Positions 34,573-34,960 of a stretch of 34,960 bases of DNA are shown here, in pieces. Each line of letters opens with the position of its first letter. Positions within the stretch are counted from its first letter, which is position 1. The notes under the pieces were generated by a model. The model saw only the letters and a list, made by a program, of their open reading frames with translations, ran no database searches and was not told the origin of the DNA. Made by a program: the position numbers and the translations under genes. The stretch comes from an uncultured Bacteroidota bacterium (GTDB lineage Bacteria > Bacteroidota > Bacteroidia > Flavobacteriales > Flavobacteriaceae): contig CACLCL010000010.1 in NCBI GenBank assembly GCA_902605445.1, forward strand, positions 1-34,960, in the 5' to 3' direction.

Positions 34573-34960
34573 ATGTTTCACAGAGAGGGCCATAAAATAA
34601 TTTTGATTTTTTTATTTGTTGTAATTTTTAATGTTTTTTTAATCGAATTTATTTTGGATGATGGTATTTTAAAAACCAGTATACAATTAATCTCCATTTT
34701 AATACTTATTTTAATTTTACAGTTTTTTAGAAATCCGAAAATAAAAATAAATTCAAACGAAAATTATATTTTATCACCTGTTGATGGTAAAGTAGTAATT
34801 ATTGAAGAGGTTTTTGAGCCAGAATTTTTTAAAGATAAAAGATTGCAAGTTAGCATATTTATGTCACCAATAAATGTACATGTTACTAGATATCCAATTA
34901 GTGGTAAAATTATTTTCTCAAAGTATCATCCAGGAAAATACCTAGTTGCTTGGCATCCAA
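34573..34960 (+). CDS. psd: Phosphatidylserine decarboxylase, 3' end cut off by the window
   Basis: I translated the ATG at 34573 to the right edge (129 complete codons). The N terminus MFHREGHKIILIFLFVVIFN forms a membrane helix pair up to about residue 55. FFRNPKIKI, LSPVDGKVVIIEEVFEPEFF and LQVSIFMSPINVHVTRYPIS are the typical motifs of the short, Bacteroidota/archaeal-type enzyme. The autocatalytic cleavage site (LVGA-type GS motif) lies beyond the end and cannot be checked. The product makes phosphatidylethanolamine from phosphatidylserine, using the CdsA pathway product downstream. It begins 2 nt after cdsA. Confidence 0.93.
   Translation, partial: MFHREGHKIILIFLFVVIFNVFLIEFILDDGILKTSIQLISILILILILQFFRNPKIKINSNENYILSPVDGKVVIIEEVFEPEFFKDKRLQVSIFMSPINVHVTRYPISGKIIFSKYHPGKYLVAWHP

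Overview
The window reads as a piece of chromosome from a marine-type flavobacterium (Bacteroidota). The evidence is the very low G+C, a SusC/SusD pair, four secreted proteins with the Por/type IX secretion C-terminal sorting domain (YPNP...G.Y.l), the tmRNA tag GENKYALAA, A-rich translation starts without clear Shine-Dalgarno sites, and promoters of the Bacteroidota type (TTG, 17-23 nt, TAnnTTTG). No phage, insertion sequence, CRISPR array or tRNA gene was seen. Genes are tightly packed, often overlapping by a few bases, and no gene-free stretch exceeds 300 bases once the tmRNA is counted.

Left edge (1-1660): a truncated, leftward saccharopine-dehydrogenase-like gene is divergent from ssrA (tmRNA). 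Their predicted promoters overlap, and the leftward one would give a nearly leaderless mRNA. A strong terminator closes ssrA. From 1673 to 7156 all genes run rightward: a secreted kelch propeller, a cyclophilin lipoprotein, a carotenoid desaturase (CrtI/CrtD type), a UbiA prenyltransferase resembling haloarchaeal lycopene elongases, and a photolyase/cryptochrome FAD-binding protein lacking the usual N-terminal antenna domain. The last three look like a light-related pigment and repair cassette, possibly for C45/C50 carotenoids.

From 21250 down to 7149 all genes run leftward and form a polysaccharide-utilisation locus. It begins with a giant CotH-kinase/lamin-tail secreted protein and a DoxX membrane protein. 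A good promoter at 17276-17305 then precedes SusC, SusD, a DUF4959/DUF5000-type surface lipoprotein, a GH5 enzyme with two CBM6-like modules and a smaller clan GH-A enzyme. The latter genes are separated by only 1-13 nt. The GH5/CBM6 architecture points towards a beta-glucan (laminarin-like) substrate, but this is inference.

From 21332 to the right edge is mainly core metabolism: a DUF3089 hydrolase, an orphan 64-residue protein with its own terminator, a sugar-nucleotidyltransferase-like protein, a TlpA-rhodanese-rhodanese operon, YaaA, RluD with a PASTA protein, Ddl-CoaD, a Nudix hydrolase, PyrE, BirA, and the run rsfS-ftsH-LUD protein-cdsA-psd, truncated at the window end. Several neighbours are convergent with overlapping 3' ends (photolyase/GH, coaD/Nudix, pyrE/birA), which fits a compact genome.
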